The notes: generated by a model from the sequence alone, not told the origin. Positions 37,233-49,480 are shown, counted from the stretch's first letter. The stretch is 64,000 nucleotides of DNA from Lycium barbarum (GCF_019175385.1 NC_083344.1:59830782-59894781), one strand, 5' to 3'. Translations and numbers: made by a program.

Positions 37233-37937
37233 TTACATGGGGTTCTTTTGCCAATTGGAGGAGAAGGCTCCTCGTTCTTTGTTATTGTTCCACGAACTCA
37301 CATATACCCTTGACTTATTGATTTTGTCTTCCTTGAGACCCTCCTCTATTTCAATAGCCGCTTGAAGGGTCTCTTCAATGCTCCCGTAGTTTTGGAGTCT
37401 CATTTGTGAGACACTGTCACCATTTAACCAGGCTCGAAACCGAGTCATAGCATTTAATTCATCCTCAGCAAAGTCGATTCTCATCTTGACAATTTGGAAC
37501 TCATCATAGTATTCTTCCACACTCTTTTTGTTTTGCCTTAAGGTATACACCTTCTTGAGTTGTTCTTGTTTGTAGTGTTCGGTGACATACTTACGCCGCA
37601 TGGCCTCCTTCAACTCATCCCAAGTAGGTGTGGGCGGGAGTCCAATAATTCTTCTTGCTTTCACTTGAGTTTCCCACCCTGTGGAGGCATACCCTTCGAA
37701 TTGAGCAATGGCGTAAGAAGCCTTTTTCACCTCGGACATGTCATTCGTCAAGAAGATTCTATCACAATGCATCACCCAATCAAGGAATGTATCGGGATCA
37801 CTACTTCCTTTGAAGGTTGGGAGAGTAACCTTGATGGAATTGAGACTCGTCGTCTCGCCCTCCTCTATAACCGTGATTCCCATTGAAATATCCATCGTTA
37901 TCATAACCGTGATGGTCATGACCTTGGTACCCTTCAC
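37233..37937 (-). pseudogene. E11 gag core
   Basis: From about 37840 down it matches the retrotransposon gag domain (VTLPTFKGSSDPDTFLDW ... ATPTWDELKEAMRRKYV-like segment ... KSVEEYYDEFQ). The first about 30 codons look out of phase with the sequence at 37801-38031, so a frameshift lies there. TAA at 37233-37235 ends it before the zinc knuckle. Confidence 0.75.
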
Positions 37938-38058
37938 GAGCTTGGTACCCTCTTTTCCTACCTATGCCTTCCACCCCTCCCCCGATAACCTCCTTGTGCT
38001 TGCCCTCGTTGCCTCCAACCTTGGTCTCCATATCGTTCGTGCTCGAGTATAGCTTCTT

Positions 38059-38532
38059 CTATCTCATCATCATTTGGTTGTTGGATGTTTGGATGGTGTT
38101 AGGGTGGCATAGGTGCGGATCATTTAGGGGTGGATCATTTGGAGTTTGATCTTTTGGGGGTGGATTGTTCCGTGGGCCTAGAGGAATGTTGTTTGGTGGA
38201 GTAAGGGTTGTGTTTTGAGGGGTGTTTTGGGGGGTGTTGTGGGGAGTGGGGTTATATAGATGATGCAAGGTGCCGGGTGACAATGTAAGTGAAGTGCTTC
38301 GAGTAGCTCCACTTGTGCCTCCTTGGTATTGCACTCGGGGCGAATACGAGACCTCCCTACTACCTCCTTCAATTGCTTCCACCTTACTTCCCAAGTTTTC
38401 CATCCGACCATCCATGTTTTCCATTCGACCACCCATACTATCCACCTTATCGTTCAAGGCTTGTAAGGCCCTCATTACATCAACTAGTGTGAGTTCCCCG
38501 ATGGGAACTCGAGTTTCATCCTCCGTAGCCAT
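38059..38532 (-). pseudogene. E11 gag N-terminus
   Basis: I chose ATG 38532 (MATEDETRVP) over the one 33 bases upstream because E2 starts at the same codon (309). A coiled-coil stretch MRALQALNDKVDSMGGRMEN is followed by a Pro/Asn/Thr-rich, low-complexity segment. Confidence 0.75.
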
Positions 38533-40008
38533 GGTACCTATTAAGACACTCAACAAAACAAGCAAACACGTTAGATTAGTAAAATCAACTCACAATCGCT
38601 CAAGTATGCGCACCTTTGATTGCCTCACAAATTGCTTCTGCCAAAGATTGTGTGCTTGTTAATGTCGACTAGTCACAAGGGTTCAAATTCTACTCTTGGT
38701 CGGAATAGATTCTTGTTAGACTAAGAAAGACGGATGACTCAATTTAATCTAACGGACTTGAACCAAGAAATTAACAACGAAGCAAAACGAAGAAAAGCAC
38801 GAAAGAATTGGCACGAAAGAAATGCGGACACAAGAACTAGCAAACACAAGTAGGAACAACTACCAAATGGCTACTAGTTGAGAGACACAAGAAATTGGAA
38901 TGCTAAAAATCGGGAAATAAATCGAATTTCGGGCTAGGGTAGGTGATAACTTGAAAACGTGGTCTTGAAGTCCCAAATGATCCAAGGTATCAAGAAATTT
39001 TTGAGGAATGGAAATGGGATGAAATGAAAATTTGGAATTGAAAAGGTACCTGGAGTATACGATTGGAGCTTGACAAAATACGGTCCGTATTATGGTTTAC
39101 GGCCCGTATTTCATGTCCGTATTTAGTGATGCCCCAAACAGAATGTACCTTGCCTTTTACGACCCACAAGATACGGGTCGTATTGTGGTTTACGGTCCGT
39201 ATTTCGTGTCCGTATTTAGTGATGCCCCAAACAGAACGTTCCTTGCCTTTTACGACCCATAAGATACTAGCCGTATTGTGGTTTACGGTCCGTATTATGG
39301 TTTACGGTCCGTATACCGTGTCCGTATTTAATGATGTTGCCAAATTCCAGTGAGCTACTGTTTCAAGATCCAAGTTTACGACCCCAAATTACGGTCCGTA
39401 AAGTGATTTACTGTCCGTAATTTGCAATATTCCCAACTTCAGCGATTTTCGTGTTGAACACGAACTTCTCGAATTTTGGACCAAATTTCTTGGATCTGAT
39501 GACGTTCCTGGGCCCACTCAACCTAGTATTTTTTCTTTTGGGGTAGAAAAACACTTTTCTCAAATATTGATTTGAAAACTTTGGATTAAATGCCCTTTTG
39601 GAGAGTCTTCTCCTATGAAGATTTGAAGATCTTCAAGAACACTAACAATTTCAAATTTTCAACTTCCTTCAAATCAACTTGTTTTTCCTTCAAATTTCAG
39701 ATTTAGACTCCCCAAGACTTGTAGAAGAAAGCCCAATAAGTTTCAAGCCCCAATTTCACCCAAAACAACAAGACCCACTTCAAGTTCTTCAACTCAACAA
39801 TGGTGAAAATCTCAAAACAACTTGGAATGACTCGAAACTTTGGATTTGAAACCCTAAAACTCTAAGGAACTCAAACCTAACAATAGATTCAACAAAATCA
39901 ACAAGAAAATTCGAGATTTTTTTTTTAATTTTTTTTTTTTTTTTTTGTTGAATCAAAACCCAAGACTAGATTTGTTGGAACAAACCTAAGCTAAGCTCTG
40001 ATACCAAT
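38533..40008 (-). other. E11 leader, palindrome cluster and primer site
   Basis: 1.5-kb untranslated leader. The primer site is at 39995-40006. Between about 39070 and 39420 it carries TACGGTCCGTA-type palindromes, partly as a 93-bp tandem duplication (about 39093-39280). A long T/A run lies at 39917-39947. Confidence 0.75.
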
Positions 40009-40637
40009 TGATACAATATTAAGAACAAAAACAACAAGAAAATGCAAGAAAATAAAGAGATAGATAATTTGACACAACTTAAACTCAATTTAGCAGCCAA
40101 AGTTATAGAAAAACTAAGACCTCTAAATTTAAGAACAAGAAGCAACCAAATTCTTAGGATGACCAAGCAGGATTAGAATCCCTAATAACCTATCCTCTCA
40201 ACAAAACACCCAATCCAAGGCTAAACAAACACTCAACTCTCAAGAGTTACAATATCCAAACATCAAGTAATAATAATCAAAATAGTCTAACTCTTCCATG
40301 AAGAAGAAGAGAACTATTTATACTATGCTAGAAATAAAAGATAGTAAAAATGACACCCTTAATGAGACAAGGGCCTTGTTTGGCTATTCTTCTTTCTTCA
40401 AAATCTTGAAATCTCTTTTGCAAGAATAGCCAACTCTTCATCTTTTAGCCATTGTGGTAACTTCCCATTTCCTCTTCTTCTCCCCAAGCAATATTCATCA
40501 ACAAATGGACTTGGGATCCAAGGTGCTCATCAAAAGTATACTCAAGAGCCTCCCGCTTCATGAATAGGCTTTGCAAGTGTTGTAGTTCCCGGGCTTGAAT
40601 CCTTGTAAATGGCCTTGAGGCAAGTGGGCTTGCATCA
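40009..40637 (-). repeat. E11 5' LTR
   Basis: 629 bp, partner of 33326-33954, ending directly beside the primer site. Confidence 0.9.
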
Positions 40638-41263
40638 AAACGATATCAGGATCGAGAGTTATGACCTTTTTACTGAACGAAGGCGCAGTCAGAAAATTAA
40701 GTCAGCGCGAACGCGCTGAAGGAAAAGTAAGTTGGTCCAGGCAGAACCTGGACCGTTCTATAAAAGGGGGATACCCATTATTTCCATTCCAAATACACCA
40801 AGAACCCCTCACATATTCCATAAAATTCCCCAACTTTCCACCACCAACATTTTAGCCCGAAACAAGGTATAATTCTAAAATCCCGGTTCAGACGGTGTAT
40901 AGTTGCAATCACAAAAGTGTGTATTGAGCTGTTGTGGCTTAAGTTCAAGGTGAAGGGGTGAAGATATAGCATTATTATCTAGGTAAAGGTATGAATCTCT
41001 TTCTATTTGTGTTAATACCGATTTATTTACGAAGAAAGGGTGGTTAAATAATTGTATACTGAGTTGATTAGTTATGGAAGTTGGAAAACAACATGTGGGC
41101 TGTTCTATTAAGTATTTTGGAGTTGGAAATATTATGGTAATGGTGGTATTGTTGTGATTGTTGTTGGTTGTTCAATTGAGAATTCGGGCTAGGCATATAA
41201 ACAGGGGAAATGCTGCCCGATTTTCGGTAGAATATAGAATAGTTTGATTTGAAACATGGAATA
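40638..41263 (+). repeat. E10 5' LTR, segment 2, with promoter
   Basis: Resumes after E11 (cgagagttatgacc matches E12 near 41590). It contains the fourth GCGCGAACGCGC (40705-40716) and a strong TATA box, TATAAAAG (40759-40766). Downstream lie a donor-like AAAGGTATG (about 40984-40992) and a decayed copy of the palindrome (gctgcccgattttcggtag, about 41211-41229). E12 interrupts it after the target GAATA (41259-41263). Confidence 0.8.
40759..40766 (+). promoter_or_regulatory. TATA box of E10 LTR
   Basis: TATAAAAG followed by a G run and a C/A-rich start region, the expected layout of an LTR Pol II promoter. It is now separated from its element body by E12 and E13. Confidence 0.6.
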
Positions 41264-42910
41264 TGTTATATCCCGTATTTTTGAACCTCGGAGTATCTGC
41301 TGGGGTGGGGCCCACACACCGAGATTTTTTTTGGAACATCTGAAAAGTCATATGAATCACATATGTAAAGTTAAACACAACTCATGAAGTACCCTTGGAC
41401 CAAATCAAAGTGGAAACCCTCCAAACGAATATTTTTAAGAAAACGTTTTCGGGTGACCTGACTTTGGGGGGGCAAAAACTGTATTATAAGTTTGGAATTT
41501 CGAAAATACCTTGAAATATAAGTTGTAGATAATTGAATTAGCTTTCCATCCATAGGTCGTGGGTTCCCAGGTGACGTCGGTACAAGGAGTTATGAACGTT
41601 TTAAGGTCGAAAGGTCAGTGGGCTAGGCTAGGCCCAACTCGGGACCAACTGAGTTGGCCCAAAAAAAAAAAATTAGGCCCAATGTTTAAGGGGTGGCCGG
41701 CCAAGTGAGGCCCAACCCATGGCTTTAATGAGTATTTCCATGTGCTAATTAATTATAAAGGGATCAATATCCCTTAGAAGGTTCAAGAGACTTAGAAGAG
41801 AAAGAAGAGCAAAACAAGAGCAAAAAAAGAAGACCATTTCGGGTTTGAGGTGCAAAAATTCACCACCAAAAATCTTGCTCCTAAAATTTTTCTTTTGTGG
41901 TTTTCCTACTAAGTTAAGGTTCCTTTGTAACTTGGTATAGTTGGATTGGACTGGGGAGCATTAGAATCACCAAAGTGATCAGATCTCCAAGTGAAGAAGA
42001 CTTGAAGAAAAGGTAAGAATTTCTACCTTTTTATTGTGTTATGAAGTTTTGATTGTGTTGTAGTATATAGAAATGAGTTGATTGTATGGAAAAATGGAAG
42101 TTTGCAAAGTGGGTGTGTGTTGTAGGTGTCTAGCCGTGGGTATGCACAATTGTATAGCCACAATGTGTTGAATTTATGTTATATTCTAGTTGTGATTGTG
42201 ATGAAATGCATATGGGAATTGAAAGTTGGATGAATTTAGTTGATATTGGAAAAAATAGGCATATGGCCGTAGGGTGTTTATGGTTTGGGATAGAAAGGTT
42301 GTTTAGTGTGTTAAAGTGTTGTTGTGATGTTTGTAATGTAAATGAAGTTAGAATGATATAAGTTTGTATTGAATTGGAATGTAGAAACTTATGTCGTTTT
42401 AGTATGATTTTCCGACATTAAGGAAATGAAGTTGTTTGGTTGCTAATAGTGATGATCATTGATGAATTTGGAAGTTGGAAACTTGTTATGAAGTTGTATG
42501 CCAAAGATTTGATGTTTTGCATAAGTTATGACTTTGGCGGAAAGTTGTATATTATGTATATCGAGTGTATATCTTGAGGAAAACGATATGAAATGTTTCT
42601 AGAACTATATGGTGATGATCATGATTGTTGTTGAATGTGAAATTATTGATCTTAGTTGAAAGTTGGGTTGAATTGAAGATTATGTCAACTTGTGAGAAAA
42701 ATGACTAGTTGAAGGATATTTATGTTTTTAATGTTCATTGTTGATATTGATGTTGTCGTTTGGGTTGTTGTTGATGATTTCTACCCGAGTTGAATTCTCG
42801 GGGTGCTATATGTATAGGGGAAGTGCTGCCGAAATTTCGGTAGCCAAATATGCATTAAGTTGAAACTTTGGTATTCATAGCTTACAATTGGTAAACTTGA
42901 CCAATTGCAG

Positions 42911-42961
42911 TTTTTCGACGAAACGGGAAGTGAGTTTGGAAAGGCTTAAGGAGCGTGAAAG
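42911..42961 (+). other. 51-nt exon-like segment in E12 LTR
   Basis: Between CCAATTGCAG and GTATGTAAAG. The 3' LTR copy is 51241-51291. Length and flanks match E7 and E13. Confidence 0.5.
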
Positions 42962-43975
42962 GTATGTAAAGCAACCCCAATTCTTCCCTTGGCATGCCCC
43001 TAGTGTGTTAGGGTCGGATCCGGGCCTCGAAGGACCTCTTGGCCCTCGGAATCCGCAAGACAAAATTTCAGTTTTTCCTTCAGTAGAATTGAACCATTTT
43101 GATACGCTTTTTCTGAAATTATGCAATTTTGCTCTAAATTATTCAGAAAGTCATAGAATGTTTGTATAACCTTTTTAGGTGATACTATATGCTTAGAGGG
43201 CCCAATTTGAGCCCGCCGCCTTGTTTGTCCCAAGGCGGGCCCGCTATTTACGGTTTTGCCCCTAATGTGTTAAAGCTTCCTTTTTAAGCGATTTTTGAAA
43301 GAAATGTTTTAATTACCCTACTAATCGCTTAACGAATATTATTTTAAATATTCTGTTAAATATTATAAATTATTTTGACACTCGGAATGACTTCGGGAAA
43401 GTTATACTTCTGTAATTTATTATGATATCCGAAATACATTTATTATGATTCCGTCCGACCCCATTGGATTTTATTTGTCTTTGATACGCTTCATCGAGTC
43501 TTTGAAAACATTTATTTTATTTTTAAATTGCATTAGTCTCTCACTACTCCATTCGTGGATGTCCCAATGTTTCCCACACTGAGCCCGGGCCAGGATATGT
43601 TGTCAAGCGTAATTCTCTGCATTGTTCGCCGCGTCCCGATGTGAGGGGGCAGGTATACGCGTACATGGGTCTGTGGAGTATGATGTGCCATGTCCGCCTA
43701 TTCTGTTCTGATCTGTTATGGCCATTTTGATATGACATTATATGATACGGGGCCACGCCCCTTTTTCTGATTCCTCTGTATAGTGGCACCAGCGTCGGGA
43801 GGGTGGCCACATTCTGTCTGCCGAGTCTCGTGGCAGGGACCGGATATGATATGATATGACATATGTTTCTGTACGCATTCTGTCTGTTTTGGAAATATGC
43901 ATTTGACACTCTGGATTCTGTACTCATTTTCTGTAACCATTATGATTTGACTTCTGTGATTCCGCTTTACATATT

Positions 43976-44012
43976 CAGTACATATTTCGTACTGACCCCC
44001 TTTCTTCGGGGG
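43976..44012 (+). promoter_or_regulatory. double hairpin in E12 LTR
   Basis: CAGTAC, 7 nt, GTACTG, then CCCCC (43996-44000) and GGGGG (44008-44012). The second LTR copy starts at 52282. Confidence 0.6.
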
Positions 44013-44444
44013 CTGCGTTTTCATGCCGCGCAGGTACAGACGACAGGTTTGTTGATCCACACGTTTAGGATCCCGTTTCTGCTATTTTGGGGCGCTCTCT
44101 TCTTCAGAGCCCATCTTTTGGTACAGTCTGTCACTGTTATCTGGATATGTATATTGTTCTGGGTATGACGGGGCCCTGTCCCGTCTTATGATTATGATAT
44201 GTTCTGTAGAGGTCTGTGGATACATCTGTGTGGGTTCTGTACATATGTTTGGGATGTTTTGGTTTTATGAAAGCCTTATCGGCTTCTGTGTGCCAAGTCT
44301 GCTTTTCTGCTAAATTCTGTAGCATCCACTAATGTTGCTATTATATTACATTATTTTGATAATATGCTAAATTGGGTATCGGGTACGTATAGGTGCCCAG
44401 CTCGGGCACTGGTCGCGGCCCACGGAGTTTGGTCGTGACAAAAG

Positions 44445-44537
44445 TGGTATCAGAGCAGTTCGTCCTCGGAATGTCCACAGACCGTGTCTAGTAGAGTCTT
44501 GTTTATCGGTGTGTTGTGCACCACACCTATAAACAGG
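44445..44537 (+). promoter_or_regulatory. primer site and post-primer stem-loop of E12
   Basis: Primer site at 44445-44456. Arms CTTGTTTATCGGTGTG (44498-44513) and CACACCTATAAACAGG (44522-44537), loop TTGTGCAC: 14 Watson-Crick pairs, one G-U and one mismatch. Confidence 0.85.
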
Positions 44538-44643
44538 AGGCTACAGGGCATTTAGGATACTACCCTTCTTTCTGTCTTAGATCGTGCGATAGAGCTGTGT
44601 TATCAGGATGACCCCTTCCTAACGAGTGGCTATATTTGCAGAT

Positions 44644-45504
44644 ATGCCTCCAAAAAAGGCGAAAGCGGCCCAAAAGGCCAAGTCAGTTGCCGTAGGAGAG
44701 ACTAGCCGGGTCCAGAGGACTACCAGGGCCCAGGTATATATTGCTCCGGAGACTTTGCCCCAGACAGAGGGTTCGTCTACACCGCCACTCGTGGAGGAGA
44801 TTGGGGCGGCCGCAGCCGCAGATCGGGGGGCGGCTCCACCGCCAGCTCCCGCAGTTCCAGTACCTGAGCCTCCAGCTCCACGGCCAGGCACTGAGGATCA
44901 GTCTATGAGGGAGGCAGTCCAGTTGCTGACGAGACTTGTGGCAGGGCAGGTTCAGGGGCATGGACTGGGAGGTGACCGGGCAGTCAGGCGTGATAGTTCG
45001 AGAGCCCGTGAGTTTTTCACTTGTAACCCTCCAGAGTTCTTCGGGACAAAGCCCGAGGAGGATCCTGAGGAGTTTATCAGGAAGATGCGACGCACTCTAG
45101 ATTTGATTAATGCTTCCGAGACAGAGTCAGTCGCGTTAGCTTCGTACCGGTTATATGATATGGCGGCAAACTGGTACGAGTCATGGGGGCTATCCAGGGG
45201 GGACGGCGCTCCTCCAGCAGCTTGGGGCGATTTTTCTCAGGCATTTCTTGGACATTTTCTGCCCCCAGAGTTGCGACGAGCTAGATCTGATAGATTCTTA
45301 TTATTGAGGCAGAAGGGCCGCAGTATCCGGGACTACAGTTTGGAGTTTGATTCCTTGGCCCGATATGCACCTACTATGGTGGCTACTATGGCGGACCGGA
45401 TGCACAAATATATTATGGGGCTGGATCGGTATTTTGTTGATAGCTGCTTAGTGTTGGCTGCTCAGCCCGGTGTGGACATTGCCCGTATCCAGGCCCATGC
45501 CTAG
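44644..45504 (+). pseudogene. E12 gag, first part, ended by in-frame TAG
   Basis: ATG 44644 (MPPKKAKAAQKAKS) follows the acceptor-like TATATTTGCAG by two bases. Residues 1-110 are Ala/Pro-rich and disordered. From about 125 to 270 the capsid-like gag domain is clear (FFTCNPPEFFGTKPEEDPEE ... LARYAPTMVATMADRMHKYI). TAG at 45502-45504 stops it. The next frame is in the same phase, so this is a single nonsense change. Confidence 0.88.
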
Positions 45505-45507
45505 GGT

Positions 45508-46488
45508 ATGGAGGATCGGGGCAGAGGAGGACACCAGCCTGACAGGGGCCAGGATCGGAGACAGCCCAAGAGGGCCAGGTCATCTGGAGATTTTCGGGGC
45601 AGACAGCCCCAACAGCCGCAGCAGCCTAGCAGATTTTCATCTCAGCCAGCGCAGAGCGCGCCTCCCCAGCCTACAGGTCGCAGGTTCGATAGCCCAGGGT
45701 ATTCAGGAGCAGGCCAGAGCTCCAGGGCTTCAGGTTCGCGGACAGATAGGGGTTCTGGTCAGATGAGGCCACCCAGGGTTCAGTGTTCTTTTTGCGGCAG
45801 ATACCATACGGGAGAGTGCTACAGAGCCACCGGTGCATGCTTTTCTTGTGGCCGTCAGGGCCATTCTGTGAGAGATTGCCCGTATAAGGGTAGTTCGGGT
45901 GGTGCAGCGCAGCCTACCGGATCAGCCGCTGGGTCTTCATCGTCGTCAGTGGCTATGCGCCCTACGGGGCAGGGTTTTCCAGCACCAGCAGGTCGCGGCA
46001 GAGGCCGTGGTGGAGCTTCTGGTATTAGCGGTCCTTCGAACTGCATTTATGCTTTGGCCAGCCGCCAGGATCAGGAGGCATCTCCTAATGTCGTTACAGG
46101 TACTTTATTGGTCTTCTCTCGGTCTGTGTATGCATTAATTGATCCAGGTTCGACTTTATCATATATTTCACCCCTTGTTGCCGGTAAAATTGGTATTATA
46201 TCTGAACCTATAGAGCCATTTGAGGTAGCCACGCCGATAGGGGATTTTGTTGTAGCGAAACAGGTTTATAAAGACTGTTCTGTGATCGTTTGTGACCGTG
46301 ACACTAAGGCAGATCTGGTAGAGTTAGATATGACTGAATTTGATGTTATTATGGGTATGGATTGGCTAACTTCCTGTTACGCTAATGTTGACTGCCAGAA
46401 TAAGGTAGTTCGCTTCCAGTTTCCCGGGGAGCCAGTTATAAATTGGGCTGGTGTAAGTTTATTTCATACCTTAAGGCAAAGAAAATGA
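45508..46488 (+). pseudogene. E12 gag C-terminus (zinc knuckle) and protease
   Basis: Arg/Gln/Ser-rich linker, then a CCHC knuckle (CFSCGRQGHSVRDC, about residues 111-124) preceded by a second Cys/His cluster (CSFCGRYHTGEC). The aspartyl protease follows, with ALIDPGSTLSYISP (D-P-G, as is common in Tekay elements) at about 209-222 and VIMGMDWL. The frame is lost after INWAG, where a short deletion shifts the phase. Confidence 0.88.
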
Positions 46489-48470
46489 TCAGAAAGGGTT
46501 ATATCTATCATCTGGTTCGGGTGCAAGACTTGGACGCCGAGACGCCGACACTTCAGTCAGTCCCCGTGATTAATGAGTTTCCAGATGTTTTTCCCGACGA
46601 GCTTCCAGGTCTTCCTCCAGAGCGGGAGATAGACTTCTCTATTGACTTACTCCCAGACACTCAGCCTATCTCTATTCCTCCGTATAGAATGGCGCCTGCA
46701 GAATTAAAGGAGTTGAAGGAGCAGCTGAAAGATTTGTTGGATAAGGGCTTCATCAGACCCAGTACTTCGCCTTGGGGAGCCCCGGTATTATTTGTGCGTA
46801 AGAAGGACGGGTCGCTGCGTGTGTGTATTGATTATCGGCAGCTGAATAAGGTAACTATAAAGAATAAATACCCCCTCCCCAGGATTGATGATTTGTTTGA
46901 TCAGCTGCAGGGCGCTAAGTGTTTTTCGAAGATAGATCTTCGATCCGGTTACCACCAGGTGCGAGTACGAGAGACCGATATCCCTAAGACAGCTTTCCGG
47001 ACCCGATATGGGCATTACGAGTTCAGGGTTATGTCTTTTGGGCTTACTAATGCCCCCGCAGTATTCATGGATTTAATGAACCGGGTATTCAGGCCATTCT
47101 TGGATATGTTCGTGATTGTATTCATTGATGATATCCTGGTTTATTCTCGGTCGGAGGCAGAGCACGCAGATCACTTGAGATCGGTATTAGGGGTACTCCG
47201 GCATCAGAAGTTATATGCGAAATTTTCTAAGTGTGAGTTCTGGCTGTCTTCAGTGGCTTTCTTGGGGCATGTTATTGCAGCTGATGGTGTCCGGGTGGAC
47301 ACACAGAAGATTGAGGCCGTGAAGAATTGGCCCAGACCTACGACGCCCACAGAGGTACGCAGTTTCCTGGGGTTAGCAGGTTATTACAGGAGGTTTGTGG
47401 AGAAGTTTGCTTCGATTTCAGCGCCTTTGACAAGGCTGACTCAGAAGGGAGCTAAGTTCCAGTGGTCTGACGCTTGTGAACGGAGCTTCCAGTTGCTGAA
47501 GGAGAAGCTGACTACAGCCCCAGTTCTGACTCTTCCAGAGGGACCGGACGGGTATGTTATTTATTGTGACGCTTCTGGTATGGGGTTAGGCTGTGTATTG
47601 ATGCAGCACGGCAGAGTTATAGCGTATGCTTCCCGGCAGCTCAAAAAGCATGAGAAGAATTATCCTACCCACGATCTGGAGCTCGCAGCGGTGATTCATG
47701 CTCTGAAGATATGGAGACACTATTTATATGGCGTTCATGTGGATATCTATACTGATCATAAGAGTCTCCAGTATATTTTCAGACAGGGAGAGCTTAATTT
47801 GCGGCAGCGGAGGTGGATGGAGCTTCTGAAAGATTATGATGTAGATATTCTGTATCATCCGGGCAAGGCTAATGTTGTTGCAGACGCGCTCAGTCGGAAG
47901 TCTATGGGCAGTTTAGCCGATTTACAGCCAGACAGGAGAGAGATAGCCCGTGATGTTCAGCAGTTGGCTAGTCTCGGGGTTCGTCTGGCCGATTCTGGAG
48001 ATACTCAGATTTATGTTCGAGGGGTTTCTGAGTCATCCATCAGGGACGATATTAAGCGACATCAGTTCGAGGATCCTGTCTTAGCTCGGTACAGGGACAC
48101 AGCCTATGATAAGGAGAGGACTTCGTTCGAGTTTTCACCGGACGGCACTATGTTATACAGAGGCAGGTTGTGTGTACCTGATATTGCAGGCCTTCGGCAG
48201 CAGGTCATGAGCGAGGCACATTATGCTCGCTACTCGGTCCATCCTGGGTCTACGAAGATGTACCATGATCTCCGATGCTTATACTGGTGGGACGGTATGA
48301 AGCAGTATGTTGTCAGCAGGTCAAGATTGAGCATCAGAAGCCAGGTGGACTGTTGCAGGAGATGGAAATCCCGACTTGGAAGTGGGAGGTTATTAATATG
48401 GACTTCATTACAGGTTTGCCTCGCACTCCACGGAAGTATGATTCCATCTGGGTCGTCGTTGATAGGCTGA
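46443..48470 (+). pseudogene. E12 reverse transcriptase, RNase H and integrase zinc domain
   Basis: The homologous frame starts at about 46455 ([20 protein letters not shown]). RT motifs: [48 protein letters not shown] and catalytic FIDDILVYS. RNase [41 protein letters not shown]. Integrase zinc domain: [20 protein letters not shown] then [10 protein letters not shown] deletion at about 48310 removes the first Cys of the C-X2-C pair and shifts the frame, so residues after that are not homologous. Confidence 0.9.
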
Positions 48471-49480
48471 CGAAATCAGCCCATTTTCTTCCCGTCAGGA
48501 CTACCTATTCCGCCGAGGATTATGCCAGGCTCTATATTAAGGAGATTGTGAAGCTTCACGGAGTTCCTATATCTATTATTTCTGACAGAGGCGCCCAGTT
48601 TACGGCGCATTTCTGGAGATCTTTTCAGGAGGGACTAGGGACTCAGGTGAGTCTGAGCACCGCATTTCATCCTCAGAGCGACGGGCAGGCCGAGCGCACT
48701 AGACAGACGCTGGGGGATATGTTGCGGGCCTGCGTTATTGATTTCAGAGGCAGCTGGGATGATCACCTGCCGTTGATTGAGTTTGCATATAATAACAGTT
48801 ACCATTCCAGCATCCAGATGGCTCCGTACGAGGCTTTATATGGCAGGAAGTGCAGATCGCCGATCGGCTGGTTTGATATTGGCGAGACAGAGTTGATTGG
48901 CCCAGATATGGTCCAGCAGGCCGTGGACAAGGTGAAACTTATTCGAGAGCGACTGTTGGCAGCCCAGAGTCGACAGAAATCATACGCGGATAAACGGCGT
49001 CGACCGTTGGAGTTTCAGGTAGGCGATTGGGTATTTCTGAAGGTATCGCCTATGAAAGGCGTGATGCGGTTCGGCAGAAAGGGTAAGCTCAGTCCGCGTT
49101 ATATTGGGCCTTTTCAGATTGTTCGGAAAGCTGGAAATGTCGCCTATGAGCTAGATTTGCCATCTGATTTGGAAGCGGTACATCCGGTATTTCACGTCTC
49201 TATGCTTCGTAAATGCGTCGGTGACCCTTCCAAAATATTTCCTGCTGATGATATTCAGGTGACGGAGCAACTATCGTACGAGGAGCAGCCCGTATCTATT
49301 TTGGATCGTCAGGTAAGGAGGCTTCGGAATAAAGATGTAGCCTCTATTAAGGTACTGTGGCGGAACGATAATAGGGAGGAAATGACATGGGAGGCCGAAG
49401 AGGAAATGAAGAAGAAATATCCTCATTTGTTCCCTATGCCCACAGGTAATCTAAAATCCTTGCTTAATTATATTCAATAA
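48275..49480 (+). pseudogene. E12 integrase core and chromodomain
   Basis: Homology begins at about 48312 ([16 protein letters not shown]). Core: [44 protein letters not shown]-terminal region: FQVGDWVFLKVSPMKGVMRF and HPVFHVSMLRKCVGDPS. The final 50 residues (ILDRQVRRLRNKDVASIKVL ... MTWEAEEEMKKKYPHLF) are the chromodomain that defines Tekay-type chromoviruses and is thought to steer integration to heterochromatin. Stop TAA at 49478-49480. Confidence 0.9.

Larger units (their letters stand above)
33326..40637 (-). mobile_element. E11: decayed Ty3/gypsy (CRM-like) element
   Basis: 7.3 kb on the minus strand. The LTRs are 33326-33954 (3') and 40009-40637 (5'), 629 bp each and about 2% different. 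Order from the right: primer site (39995-40006), 1.5-kb leader, gag (38532 down), protease region, RT, RNase H, integrase, polypurine tract (33955-33965). At least five stops or frameshifts break the polyprotein. The 5 bp on each side are ACAGG and AAACG, which share only three positions. However, alignment of E10 with E12 across the site fits removal of exactly 5 bp. The frame running into the 3' LTR and the RT sequence suggest the CRM clade; not certain. Confidence 0.85.
41264..44440 (+). repeat. E12 5' LTR
   Basis: 3177 bp, TGTTATATCCCG to GTGACA. TATAAAG at 41754-41760, donor-like AAAAGGTAAG (GT at 42013), palindrome CCGAAATTTCGG at 42829-42840, exon-like segment 42911-42961, double hairpin 43976-44012, stem GACGGG/CCCGTC 44167-44185. 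Confidence 0.93.

Noticed and set aside
39070..39420. CRISPR-like array of TACGG palindromes
   Set aside because: Spacing is irregular, spacers are not unique units, and the context is a plant retrotransposon leader.
43544..44168. Repeated ORFs in the E12 LTRs (also at 51850-52474)
   Set aside because: Present in both LTRs because the LTRs are duplicates; no family match and no conservation as protein in E7 or E13.
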